Shown here in pieces: positions 18,257-27,094 of a DNA stretch of 64,000 nucleotides (its first letter is position 1; the number at the start of each line of letters is the position of its first letter). The notes under the pieces were generated by a model, which worked only from the letters and a program-made list of their open reading frames with translations, was not told where the DNA came from and ran no database searches. A program made the position numbers and the translations under genes. The DNA comes from Halorarum salinum (GTDB lineage Archaea > Halobacteriota > Halobacteria > Halobacteriales > Haloferacaceae): NCBI RefSeq assembly GCF_013402875.1, contig NZ_CP058580.1, positions 175,484-239,483 of the forward strand, read 5' to 3'.

Positions 18257-18488
18257 ACACCGGTTTGCGAGTGCTCGGCCGACGTCGATAGCGCGCGGAT
18301 CGACGATCGCGAACCTGCGGAGCACTCGCAAACCGGTGTGTGTTCCCGGCGAGCGCGTCCGTTCCTGTTGGCGATTCTACCCGACACACCGGTTTGCGAG
18401 TGCTCGCGCCGGCGCTGTCTCGAGTAGGGGATCCGTACCGGGAGATAATCGATCGCTACCGTCCGGTAAGCACTCGAAAACTGGTGTG
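18257..18488. repeat. Array of four origin recognition boxes downstream of cdc6
   Basis: Four copies of the 20-bp box lie at 18257-18275 (forward), 18321-18340 (reverse), 18385-18404 (forward) and 18469-18488 (reverse, with CTGG for CCGG). Orientation alternates. The first three starts are 64 bp apart and the last step is 84 bp. The consensus is CACACCGGTTTGCGAGTGCT. They are presumed Orc1/Cdc6 binding sites. Confidence 0.8.
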
Positions 18489-18625
18489 TCCGGAGCCCCT
18501 TCGTCCCGGCCCCATACCGGAGTACGGAGTGTGGCTCGCCGAGCACGGCCCACCGTCCGTCGGGTACGGCCCGCGGTTCGCCGAAGGACGGAACTCGGAG
18601 AAACGTGGAGCGGCCGCCGGGCCCG

Positions 18626-19915
18626 TCAGTCCTCCGAGAGACCCGCCCGAACCAGAATGCTGTCGAGGTCGAGTTCGACGTCGGCGGTCGGGAGTTCGGA
18701 ACTGTCGATCGCGTCCTCGACCTGCCTGACGGTGAGCGCCTCCGAGAGCTCGTAGGTGTTGTACTGGCCGCCGCGGAGCCCCTCGTTGTTCTGGAACGAC
18801 TGGAGGAACCCCAGCATGTCGAGCCGGGTGAGGTGGTTGTACATCCCCCGCTGGCTCAGTGGGTCGTCGCCGGCCGCCGAGGCGAGCTGCTCGTAGATGG
18901 CGTGGATGGCCTTCGTCCGGACCGGCGTCCGGCCGTCCGTCTCCAGCCTGGCGACCGCGTCGATGATGAGCTGTTTGTGCTGGTCCTGGTCGATGATGGA
19001 CTCGACCATGTCGCCGTAGTCGAGTTCCTCCTTCGCGGCGTACACGTCGCTCGGCTTGATCGGCATGTTCCCGACGTTCTCGGCGTGTTCGGCGGCCTGC
19101 TTCAGCAGGTCCATCGCGCGCCGGGCGCTCCCCGAGGAGTTGCGCATCGCGAGCGCGGCACACAGCGACAGCACCTCCTTGTCGTACGTCTCGTCGTGGA
19201 GCGCGTTGTTCGCGCGGGCGGCGATGATCTCCTCGAGTTCGTCGGCGCTGTAGGCGGGGAACTTGATCTCCGTCTCACAGAGCGTGTCGCGGACCTTCGG
19301 CGAGAGGTTCGACCGGAAGGTGTAGTCGTTGCTGATGCCGATGAGACCGATCCGCGTGTCCTCGACGTAGCCGATGTCGCGGGCCCGCGGGAGGTCGTAC
19401 AGCAGCGTGTCGCTCTCGCCGACGCGATCGACCTCGTCGAGCACGATGAGCACGGTGCCGCCGATCTCGTCGAGCTCCTCGTACAGCATCGAGTACACCT
19501 CGCGGGAGGCGTAGCCGGTCGAGGCGATCTGGTCGTCGCGGAACTCGTTGACCAGCGCGATCGCCACTTGGTAGGACGAGGCCGTGCCGTCCGAGGGCGC
19601 GATGTTCTGACAGTTGATGCGGACGTGGGTGAACGTGCGCTGCTCGTCCGGTCCGCGGTCGGCGTTGCGCTCGCGGATGTCCCCCTCCAGTTCGCGCAGG
19701 AGGTACTTCGTGGCCGCGGTCTTCCCGACCCCGGTGTCACCGTAGAGGAAGGCGTTCCGCGGCGGTCGGCCCTTGTACACGGGTTTGAGCGCGTTCACGT
19801 AGTCCTGCATCACGTCGTCGCGGCACAGGATCTTCTCGGGGGTGTGCTCCTCCGTGAAGAGGTCGGCGTCGCGGATGATCTCCACGTCGTCCTCGAAGAT
19901 GGAGTTCGACCCCAT
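18626..19915 (-). CDS. cdc6: Orc1/Cdc6-family replication initiator
   Basis: This 429-residue AAA+ initiator recognises origin boxes and loads MCM helicase. It shows Walker A GDTGVGKT (59-66), Walker B LIVLDEVD (156-163), sensor-1 region GLIGISNDYTFRSNLSPKVRDTLCE, sensor-2 SARRAMDLLKQA, and a C-terminal winged helix (about 330-420: LSQRGMYNHLTRLDMLGFLQ). The start ATG lies about 25 nt downstream of a TATA-like CTTTATC, so the message is probably leaderless. The gene is enclosed by repeats of its presumed box on both sides. Haloarchaea carry several paralogues, each usually specific for its own neighbouring origin. Confidence 0.95.
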   Translation of the reverse strand: MGSNSIFEDDVEIIRDADLFTEEHTPEKILCRDDVMQDYVNALKPVYKGRPPRNAFLYGDTGVGKTAATKYLLRELEGDIRERNADRGPDEQRTFTHVRINCQNIAPSDGTASSYQVAIALVNEFRDDQIASTGYASREVYSMLYEELDEIGGTVLIVLDEVDRVGESDTLLYDLPRARDIGYVEDTRIGLIGISNDYTFRSNLSPKVRDTLCETEIKFPAYSADELEEIIAARANNALHDETYDKEVLSLCAALAMRNSSGSARRAMDLLKQAAEHAENVGNMPIKPSDVYAAKEELDYGDMVESIIDQDQHKQLIIDAVARLETDGRTPVRTKAIHAIYEQLASAAGDDPLSQRGMYNHLTRLDMLGFLQSFQNNEGLRGGQYNTYELSEALTVRQVEDAIDSSELPTADVELDLDSILVRAGLSED

Positions 19916-19940
19916 TGGAAACGGTGTCGTGGACCGGGGG

Positions 19941-20010
19941 GATAAAGCTAGGCTTTCGAGTGCTTTCCAGTGCTTTCGAGTGCTACACCGGTCGGCTTCG
20001 AGTGCTCTGC
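19941..20010 (-). promoter_or_regulatory. cdc6 promoter with half origin boxes
   Basis: On the gene strand CTTTATCC (19941-19948) is the TATA-like element. Directly upstream are degenerate half boxes of the type CTTTCGAGTGCT at about 19953-19964, 19963-19974 (one mismatch), 19973-19984 and 19996-20006. The last is preceded by ACACCGGTC, giving a box with extra bases inside. Bound initiator would compete with transcription factor B, so autoregulation is likely. Confidence 0.6.
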
Positions 20011-20089
20011 AAGTGGCTGCGAATGACTGCGAGTGATTGCAACTGCTTCCGCAGCTACCCCCGATCGGGGGGTCGAGCCCCCGAAACGG

Positions 20090-21389
20090 ACACCGGTTTG
20101 CGAGTGCTTTCGTGGATCTGACGCGGGTGAGAGGGAGGTGAACGGCGATCCGGCACGATGGGAAGCGAACGGTCCTGCCCGACCGCCGGCGGTCGGGACG
20201 GCTCGACCGCGGACGAGGGGTGAGAAGGGCTCGAACGACGGGTGATGCCTGGCCTGTAGCGGTGACGATCGAGCCGGTGTCGACCCCGAGGCCGTTTCGG
20301 CGGGAGTGAGCGTCGTCAGCGGCGGGATCCGTGGTCGATCGTCCGCCGGCTCCGTCCGGTCCCACACACCACTTTTCGAGTGTTACGTTCGACGGTTTCG
20401 AGCGTCACGCTCCACGGAGCGGCGTGGTACCGCCTGCCGTCGACGGATCGACTCGCTCCCCGGGCGGTGGGGATTCGCTGAGACGAGGGCTCCGGAGGGT
20501 GGAGATGTCGAAGTTCGGACTCCACGAGGAAGGCGAGAGGTCCACGAGGAAGGCGGAGGGGACGAACCTGCTCGACGGCAGAAGTCGAACTGAATCGACA
20601 GCGAGAGTCGAACCGAACACGCCGTTGCGGCCGTGTCGTTGCGGCGGGTCGCTCCGGCGACACCGAGTACTCGGCGACTCGGTGGTTCGCCGATTCGGAG
20701 CAGTACCGGTCGAAGGGGGACACCGGTGGAAGCGCTTCCTCGGAAACGAGAGACCGGACGGGGATCGTCGACACCCCCACACCAGTTTGCGAGTGCTATC
20801 TCGAGCGGTCGGTGCCGGTCCTCGGTCGGGAGGCGCGGCGCAGGTTTAAAGAGCGGTTCTCGTGCACGTTAGGTTAACTCCTGATTCACCCGGAACCACC
20901 AGAAGTAGGAGCGACGTTTGAACGACGACACTATACTACTACTACACTAGTAGAAAAGCATATAATATAATAAACGGGGCGCGACAGTCCAGTCGAACGG
21001 CTCCTCGAGAAATCCGCCGTCTCTCCCGTCCGAGTTCCCTGCCGTCCGCGGATCCCGACCCCGCCTTCGAGAGGAAAAGCACTCGCAAACCGGTGTGAGG
21101 GGGTGGCCGACCCGCCAGGCTCGGATCGTCCGAACGCGGGTTCGTTCGGGGCGAGACGAAATCCGTCCGAGCCGCGGTGAACGAGGACGGCGCGAGGTCC
21201 GTGAACGCCGACGAACGGGCGTTCGTGGCCGAACGAGCGGGCCCGTGACGTGGTTCGACGGGAGGGCGCCGTCGATCGGCCCTCCGTGACGCGGCTGGTC
21301 CGCCGGTCCGCCGGTCCGCCGGTTCGACCGCCTCCCGCGGCCGACGAACGGCGGCGACGGCTTCTCGAACACACCGGTTTTCGAGTGCT
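20090..21389. other. Putative replication origin
   Basis: This region upstream of cdc6 holds five full or near-full boxes: 20090-20108 forward, 20364-20383 forward (degenerate, ACTTTTCGAGTG), 20778-20797 forward, 21078-21097 reverse and 21370-21389 forward. The pair at 20778 and 21078 point toward each other across an AT-rich segment, the usual arrangement of archaeal origins. No protein-coding gene is visible here. Confidence 0.8.
20928..20977. other. AT-rich duplex-unwinding element
   Basis: About 50 bp with roughly three quarters A/T (ending in GCATATAATATAATAAAC) in a region otherwise near 65% GC. It also holds CTACTACTACACTAGTAG, an imperfect hairpin. It lies midway between the inverted boxes at 20778 and 21078. 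Confidence 0.7.
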
Positions 21390-22325
21390 TTTGCCCTCCG
21401 TGGCTCGTCGCCCCCCACGCCACCCACCCCGCTCACGCTGTCCACGCCCCCCACGCCACCGCGATCGCGACGGACCGGAACCACCCGTCCGGAGCGGGTG
21501 GCCGACGGTAGCGGGCCGGTACCGTCGGTACCGAACTGGTAACGAAGTCCGCTCCCGGAATGGGGATACTCACCGGACCCGTCTCCTCGACGGGGATCCG
21601 TTCGAGGACACGTTCCTGTCGCGTGGCTCGCGGGTCCGGGTACTGGTTGGGACCCACGTCACGGGTCGGGGGACGTCCCTCGACCCGCGTCTTCCGGGAC
21701 GGTACCGGTCGACCCCTTCGGGACGTCACCCCGCGGGGGTTCGCATCCGGTCGTCATCGGACCGTCCCGGATTTCACGACGACGGACCTCGTTCTCGATG
21801 GAACCTCCTCGCCGTTCGACGATGGCCTCCGCGAGTTCGGACGACCCTCGACCAGCGCGTCCTAGATGAGTGGTCCTGGCAACGATTGGGCCTTGGAGAA
21901 CGGATGAGTGGGCCCGAGCACCCCGGACGGGGTGCCCGGGAGGGGGAATGCGGTCGATTCCGGTGCGTACGGTCGAGTCTCACCGATCACGAGGAACGAC
22001 GACCGACGGTCCGTCCGTTCCCGGAACCGGGGCGTGCGCACGCCCTCGATCGTCGGGGGCGTAGCCCTGTTGACCGCAAGGGGGGTTGCTCGCCGAGAAG
22101 AATAAACGTTGCCGGCGTGCCTGCGTGTTGTCCGCGTACCCGAGGCGGAAACCGCGGAGCGGCGAGAACCCGGGAACGAACTCGCTCGACGCGGGAGGGG
22201 GACGACCCCGACGCCGTGACCGGAAGCCGTGCGTGGGACCGTGAGGATGCGCCGTCCGGGAGAACGCGATCCCGTTCGAGGACCGTCCCCTCGATCTACT
22301 GACTCCATTCCGGCGTCGCCTCCGT
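21390..22325. other. Gene-less stretch right of the origin
   Basis: Open frames on both strands are long because of GC content but lack start signals, conserved motifs or sensible composition (Arg/Pro/Gly-rich). No further full box is seen. I see nothing else that can be named. Confidence 0.5.
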
Positions 22326-22994
22326 CTACCTGGCGTCCGTCAGCCCGGCGGCCGACGATCCGAACGCGTCGGTGAGGAGGCTCTGGAGGCCGCGGCGGAG
22401 GCGCTCGGAGACGGCCTGCTTGGAGACGTCCAGGTCGGTCGCGATGGTCTCGAGCGTTGCCCGTCGCGGGACGTCGAAGTAGCCGCGCTCGACGGCGACG
22501 CGGAGCGTCTCCGCCTGTGCACCCGTGAGTTCGTACGCCGGGCCGACGTGGCTGCTGTCGGTGGCCTGGACCGCGCGGACCCTGGGCCGCATTCCGTCGG
22601 CCTCGCAGCGACGCGTGAACATGGAAACCGCCGCCCGGTCGGGAAACAGCAGTCTGACGTGCCACCCGGCGGCGTGTACGCGTGCGGCGACGAGGTGCCC
22701 GTCGAGCTGGACCGCGTGGCGGTAGGCGCGCACGGCCAGCCGATCGGCGCCGACCTGGACCCGGTACAGGTGCTCGCCGTCGCCGCTTGCGACGTGTGTC
22801 CACCCGGCGACGGTCTCGTCCTCGCCGAGCGTCGCCTCGAACGCCGTCTCGTCGACGAGCGGCACCCGGACGAGCACCCGATACGTCGCGCCGTCGACCG
22901 GTCCGACGTCCACGAGCGTCCCGCTCGTACCTTGCGACTCGCTGAACGATTCGGTGAGCAGCGGCACCGCGAGTTCGACGCGCAGCGTCGTCAT
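22326..22994 (-). CDS. HTH-10 (Bat-type) transcriptional regulator
   Basis: The 222-residue protein has a C-terminal HTH-10 domain: YELTGAQAETLRVAVERGYF, then DVPRRATLETIATDLDVSKQ and AVSERLRRGLQSLL. The N-terminal ~150 residues form the family's sensor-like domain, with VDVGPVDGATYRVLVRVPL and GWHVRLLFPDRAAVSMFTRR, as in DNA-binding proteins associated with bacterio-opsin-like control. It is monocistronic with large gaps on both sides, so the target is not apparent. Confidence 0.85.
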   Translation of the reverse strand: MTTLRVELAVPLLTESFSESQGTSGTLVDVGPVDGATYRVLVRVPLVDETAFEATLGEDETVAGWTHVASGDGEHLYRVQVGADRLAVRAYRHAVQLDGHLVAARVHAAGWHVRLLFPDRAAVSMFTRRCEADGMRPRVRAVQATDSSHVGPAYELTGAQAETLRVAVERGYFDVPRRATLETIATDLDVSKQAVSERLRRGLQSLLTDAFGSSAAGLTDAR

Positions 22995-23178
22995 CGAGCG
23001 GCCCGGCCGTGGTCGAGTCGTCGTTCGAACCGTCGACGTTGGGTGGACCCGGAACGGCCGCGGACCGGAGGTCCGAGGATCGCCGCGGGACCGTCGGCCG
23101 GGTACCGTTCGTGAGTCATGGCAGGGTCGAGTGCTCCTGCCTGCGGGTCCGCCCGAGGGTAATTAACTATGCGCCGGA

Positions 23179-23409
23179 TTACAGGTCCGGTGGCCCCCGC
23201 TCGGACGGTGGCCCGTCGTCGGGGTCGGTCACCCCTCCCCCGTTCGGATCGAACGGGACCCCCTCGTCGGACGAACGGGCGGCGATGCCGCTGTTCAGTT
23301 CGGTCTGTGTCTTGCAGTTGTCACAGCCTCGAATCTGCCCGTCGTTGCCCCCGAACACCCGGACGAACGACGGCGTGACGAAGCTCCCGCAGTTGGTACA
23401 TGTTGGCAT
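23179..23409 (-). CDS. Small zinc-finger protein (DUF7563-like)
   Basis: A 76-residue protein starting MPTCTNCGSFVTPSFVRVFG and continuing through GCDNCKTQTEL. Two CxxC pairs form one zinc site; the tail is Gly/Asp/Pro-rich and disordered. This haloarchaeal family is conserved and of unknown role. The CDS begins at the MPTC Met, not at upstream in-frame codons, because the Cys pair normally follows the start directly. Confidence 0.8.
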   Translation of the reverse strand: MPTCTNCGSFVTPSFVRVFGGNDGQIRGCDNCKTQTELNSGIAARSSDEGVPFDPNGGGVTDPDDGPPSERGPPDL

Positions 23410-24096
23410 TGTTCGTACTCCCACCGGCCCGTGGGGCCGACGGGTTGGTGGATGGGGGAATCCGGCGTCACTGTTGGGCTTGACATATCACGGTCTTAAA
23501 CCGGGGGTTCGGGCCGAACCGGACCACGGCACGCCGGACCCCCGTCCGAGCGGGCCCACCTCTGGACGGCCGGCGGGTTCGTCGAACCGAACGCCCCGAC
23601 CTCCGCATCTCCGTGCCGACCATCGTTCCCCGTACCGACTCCCGTTCTCTGGACTGGCTCCCGTACCGGGCGGTGCCCACGACGGCGCGGACGTCGACGT
23701 CCTTCGACCCACTGGGGTGATCGGTGAGTACTGTCAGGTCGGGAGAGTCAGGAGACGAATACCGGCACGTATCCGGGTAAATGCAGCGTTAACTGCGAGT
23801 ATGTCGATCATACGAACCGAAACACGTCAGACCGATGGGTTTACGGCGATACCGTCGTAATGGTCGAATCCGGAACCCGTTCCCCGTAAAGGGAGCATTA
23901 ACGGGGGATTCGGCCGGCTACGCCGATCGAACGACGGTCGGCTCGCCGATGCACCGTGCGGATCCCAGAGCGCTCCGCGCGGATCTCCGAAGACGGCCGG
24001 AAGGCCGCCGCCGCCCCTCAACGACGCGGGCGCGTACGCATACACCGACCTACATCGGAACTTCTATGGACGAGCTATGGTGATATTACGCAAGCG
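23410..24096. other. Gene-less stretch
   Basis: No coding region is supported. TTGACATATCACGG near 23478 and several AT-richer patches (23770-23830, 23885-23905) may hold promoters for the neighbours; no repeat stands out. Confidence 0.4.
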
Positions 24097-24399
24097 ATGG
24101 TCGAAGACGGGGCCGACACGACGGAGGGGGCCAACGTGCTCGAGCGGTCGGTACACGACCCGGTCGAGGGCGAATCCACCGGCACCGCGGTCGCGCTGGC
24201 GGTCGGCCGAGCCAAGGACGTCCCGCCGACGGAGCTTCCCAAGCTCGAGCGCACGCTCGACACGGACGCGCTCGACCGCCTGGTCGCCTCGCTGGCGACG
24301 CGCGAGTCCGACGTCCCCGGGCAGGTGTCGTTCAGGTACGCCGGAACCGGCGTCGTCGTCGAGAGCACCGGAGAAGTCGTCGTCAGGGCGGACGGGTGA
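24097..24399 (+). CDS. HalOD1 output-domain protein
   Basis: This 100-residue protein matches the halobacterial output domain HalOD1: STGTAVALAVGRAKDVPPTE, then LPKLERTLDTDALDRLV and a final GQVSFRYAGTGVVVESTGEV hairpin. HalOD1 occurs alone or fused to response-regulator receivers and is presumed to be a signalling output module. The start is an ATG behind an AT-rich stretch (GGTGATATTACG at 24080). A second HalOD1 gene lies at 31.5 kb. Confidence 0.8.
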   Translation: MVEDGADTTEGANVLERSVHDPVEGESTGTAVALAVGRAKDVPPTELPKLERTLDTDALDRLVASLATRESDVPGQVSFRYAGTGVVVESTGEVVVRADG

Positions 24400-24545
24400 A
24401 CCGGCCGACGCCGCGCGTGACCGGGTAACGGGACGCTGAAACCCCCGTCGACGGTCGCCCCCGACGTTCCCGTCGTCGTCCCCCGAACCCCTCCGACACC
24501 GTCAGCGGTCGAGGGAGATCGACGTACGAACCCGACGCCCGCGAG

Positions 24546-24665
24546 TCACTCCTCCTCGTCCTCGGTGGCCTCCGGGACGAGCATCTCCGGCCCCCGTTCG
24601 TACTTCGGCGTGCTCGCGAACTCGTGCATCCGTTGCTTCTCGTCATCGGTGATTCTCCCCGACAT
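24546..24665 (-). CDS. Conserved-looking 39-residue acidic protein
   Basis: The reading starts MSGRITDDEKQRMHEFASTP and ends in an acidic EDEEE tail. It looks genuine: a TATA-like ACTTTTGTGC on the gene strand about 25 nt upstream, composition like neighbouring genes, and a hydrophilic helix KQRMHEFA followed by KYERGPEML. Similar tiny proteins with an ITD-EK-RMxEFAxTPKY pattern occur in other haloarchaea as far as I recall. Function unknown. Confidence 0.6.
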   Translation of the reverse strand: MSGRITDDEKQRMHEFASTPKYERGPEMLVPEATEDEEE

Positions 24666-24802
24666 CTATAGCGCCTTGAGTGGGACTGCACAAAAGTAAT
24701 TTCGAGTATAACGGGACACATAAAGAAAGGAACGGGCGTTATCGTGGCGTTACCTGTTTCGCGAGCGTCGACCGGCCCGGACGGCCCGGACCGCGATCGA
24801 TC

Positions 24803-24907
24803 TCACTCCGATTCGTCGGTGGATCGACCGGGGGAGACGCCGGCAACGCGGGCCAGGAGAGCCAGTGAGCCGACGACCACCACGACCGAGAGCAGTTTTC
24901 GTGACAT
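24803..24907 (-). CDS. 34-residue single-helix membrane peptide
   Basis: MSRKLLSVVVVVGSLALLAR followed by a short polar tail. It has a basic start, one ~17-residue hydrophobic helix and an acidic end, so it would insert with its N-terminus inside. A clear stop and good haloarchaeal codon choice support it, but it is short and no family is recognised. Confidence 0.45.
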   Translation of the reverse strand: MSRKLLSVVVVVGSLALLARVAGVSPGRSTDESE

Positions 24908-25181
24908 CTGCGTTCGACCTTACGAGCAGGGACCGCTTCGTTATCCGCGCGGTACCACGGCCCGAACCCGGCGGGTCGAAAGCGACCCGGACGCCCGGTC
25001 CGGGTAACCGAGTCCTTCGCCGGCACATGTGCCGAATTACTATCCCGCTCACGCGTGTGCGGTACGTCGTGATTACGCAGAGTACGGTGAACGTACGGAC
25101 GACCGATGGGGGACGGGCCCACGGAGCGCCGTTCGACCCCGCGACCCGCACGCCGGGCCCACGACCGCGGTCCAGTTCGGG

Positions 25182-25406
25182 ATGACCTCCGCCAGATCGG
25201 CCATCCTCGTGGTCGACGCCGTCACGGGGCTGTTCCTGGGGAACGCGCTCGCGATGGTGCTGGTCGTGACCCACCCGGTCCAGATGCCGTTCGGACTGCT
25301 CCTCAGGAACGTGTTCGTGGCCGGGCTGGTGACTGGCGTCCTCATCACGGTGCTCATCACGGGCGCCCGCGACGCGCATCGGCTCGGGCTGTTGAGCCAC
25401 CGATGA
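25182..25406 (+). CDS. Small two-helix membrane protein
   Basis: The 74-residue product has two hydrophobic segments (LVVDAVTGLFLGNALAMVLV and LLLRNVFVAGLVTGVLITVL) and ends in a basic tail (RDAHRLGLLSHR). The ATG at MTSARSA is chosen because upstream frame is Arg/Pro-rich without helix. No family recognised. Confidence 0.55.
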   Translation: MTSARSAILVVDAVTGLFLGNALAMVLVVTHPVQMPFGLLLRNVFVAGLVTGVLITVLITGARDAHRLGLLSHR

Positions 25407-25589
25407 GCTCGGGCCGTCGAGCCACCGACGGTGGTCGTTCGTCGAGCAACCGACGAGGCTGATCGTCCGAGCGATCGGCGAACGCGACCGCGCCGGCCCG
25501 TCCGCTGCGGCTGCCCGCCGACCTGCCGCCGCGATCCGCGCGTCGCTACCGGGGGCCTAACAACGTGTCTCGACCGCCCGTTGGCGTCC

Positions 25590-26009
25590 GTGACACGAAC
25601 CGACCCGACCACGATCGAGGGCGTCGCGCCGTCGCGCTTCCCGGGCCTCCTCGCGGCGCTCTGGCGCCGACAGGGCTGGACCGTCGCGCCGACGGGGCTC
25701 GAGGACGACGTCTACGTCGCCAGCCGGAGGACGGAGACGGGGGGCGAGGAACGCCGTGCGCTGTTCGCGGCGTACCGGTCCCCGGGCGACGCCGTCGACG
25801 CGGCGACCGTCCGGGACCGGGCCGCGGTCGATCTCGGGCCCGACGGGACGACGCTCGCGACGAACGCCGGCTTCTCGCCGGACGCGACGGGGATGGCCGC
25901 CGCCCACGGGGTCGACCTCGTGGGGCCGGACGACCTCGCGCGGCTCGTGGACGCCCTCGATGCGCGGGCGCTGCTCGGCCGACCGGACGCGACGTCGGAA
26001 CCGTCCTGA
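25590..26009 (+). CDS. Restriction-endonuclease-like (Mrr fold) protein, catalytic residues degenerate
   Basis: The 139-residue protein follows the Mrr/Holliday-junction-resolvase-like layout: an N-terminal FPGLLAALWRRQGWTVAPTG helix-strand, a central region, then GTTLATNAGFSPDATGMAAA and HGVDLVGPDDLARLVDAL, like the TTSGFTxxAxxxAxxxGVxLVDGDxL end of that domain. The central strand that normally carries E-x-K reads ALFAAYRS, so the Lys is missing and nuclease activity is doubtful. The GTG start is inferred. It may have a binding or regulatory role. Confidence 0.6.
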   Translation: MTRTDPTTIEGVAPSRFPGLLAALWRRQGWTVAPTGLEDDVYVASRRTETGGEERRALFAAYRSPGDAVDAATVRDRAAVDLGPDGTTLATNAGFSPDATGMAAAHGVDLVGPDDLARLVDALDARALLGRPDATSEPS

Positions 26010-26113
26010 CCGCCGACGGGAGCGATGAGGATCCTCTCTGACCGCCGGCCGGGGACCTCGGGAACGGCGGAAACGCGCGGCTTACGAACTCACCTGGACG
26101 CGAAGGTTCGGGC

Positions 26114-26518
26114 GTGAACGTCGAGTTTCCGCGGGGGGTCCGCGAGCGCGTCGGGTTCGGCCGACTCACGCCCCGCGTCGCCGCGGGCGCGCTCGCCGCC
26201 ACGCAGGCGGCGGACCTCCTCGTCACGCTCGTCGCGCTGCGGTTCGTCCCGGGGGTCCGGGAGGCGAACGTCGTCGCCGCGGCCGCCATCGCGTCGTTCG
26301 GACCCGCCGTCGGCCTCACCGCCGTGGCAGCCGTCGCGGTCGGCGGCCTGATCCTCGTGACCGAACGCGCCGCGTCGTTCGTCGGGTCACACCCCGACGG
26401 ATCGCCGGAGGCCGTGACGGCGGTCAGGCTCGTCGGCTACGGACCGATGACCGCCCTGAACGTCGTCGTCGTGGTTCACAACGCGCTGTTGATCGCGAGC
26501 GTCCACCGGCCGGGCTGA
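26114..26518 (+). CDS. Membrane protein, three to four helices
   Basis: A 134-residue product from a GTG start. Hydrophobic segments are at about 22-50, 53-82 (ANVVAAAAIASFGPAVGLTA) and 108-130 (YGPMTALNVVVVVHNALLIA). It resembles the DUF5658-like small haloarchaeal membrane proteins in length and in the T-ADLLVT start, but I am not sure of the family. No partner gene is evident. Confidence 0.55.
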   Translation: MNVEFPRGVRERVGFGRLTPRVAAGALAATQAADLLVTLVALRFVPGVREANVVAAAAIASFGPAVGLTAVAAVAVGGLILVTERAASFVGSHPDGSPEAVTAVRLVGYGPMTALNVVVVVHNALLIASVHRPG

Positions 26519-26652
26519 TTCGGGGACCGCCGACTGACTGGCTCGAGGAATAGTCGGGCGAGGTTCGACCCCGAGTCCGTCGAGGGGACCGAACCACCGG
26601 GACGCGGTCGAGGGGGTCCGCTCGGGAACGATAGAGCGGATCCGGATCGAGG

Positions 26653-26931
26653 TCAGTCGAGGAGGTCCTGCGCCTGGATGAGGTCCCAGGTCTCCCTGCC
26701 GTCCTCCGTGATCCCGTACACGCGCCCCTTCCGCCGCTCCTCGGGGACGAGAAGCTCGACCAGCCCCCGCTCGCGGAGGCCGCGGAGCGCCCGCGAGACG
26801 TGCGTGACCGCGAGGTCCTCGTCGTCGGCGATGCCCGAGGGCGTCGCCGGGCTGTCCGAGAGCCGTCCGAGCACGGCCACCCGGTAGCGCGAACTGATGA
26901 CGTAGCCGACGACGTCCCAGTCGTCGCTCAT
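26653..26931 (-). CDS. Winged-helix transcriptional regulator
   Basis: The 92-residue protein is almost entirely one winged-helix domain of ArsR/MarR type: SRYRVAVLGRLSDSPATPSG, IADDEDLAVTHVSRALRGLR, then wing strands GLVELLVPEERRKGRVYGIT. Such single-domain proteins are common haloarchaeal regulators. The start at MSDDWDVVGYV is the only sensible one. Target unknown. Confidence 0.8.
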   Translation of the reverse strand: MSDDWDVVGYVISSRYRVAVLGRLSDSPATPSGIADDEDLAVTHVSRALRGLRERGLVELLVPEERRKGRVYGITEDGRETWDLIQAQDLLD

Positions 26932-27094
26932 GACCCCCTCACCTCCCTCCGCCGCACCGTCCAGTCACCCCGTTCGAGTGTGTGTCCTGAGAGCATCTTC
27001 CTTCCCCGTCGGCCCGCGGAACGGGCCGTGATGGTACCCCGCCGCCGCGGCGTAGTCGGACCCCGTCGCCGGAGCGTCGTCGGTTCGTGCCCCG

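Noticed and set aside
18257..18488. A CRISPR array
   Set aside because: The repeats alternate in orientation and are only 20 bp, the spacing is uneven, and there are no cas genes.
18626..20365. Longer N-terminus of the Cdc6 protein
   Set aside because: The extra 150 residues run through the half boxes and an origin box and have no initiator homology; the Met at 19915 follows a TATA-like box and begins the conserved part.
21250..22302. A 350-residue open frame right of the origin
   Set aside because: Composition is Arg/Gly/Pro-dominated and not acidic, unlike real genes in the window; no homology or start signal is visible.
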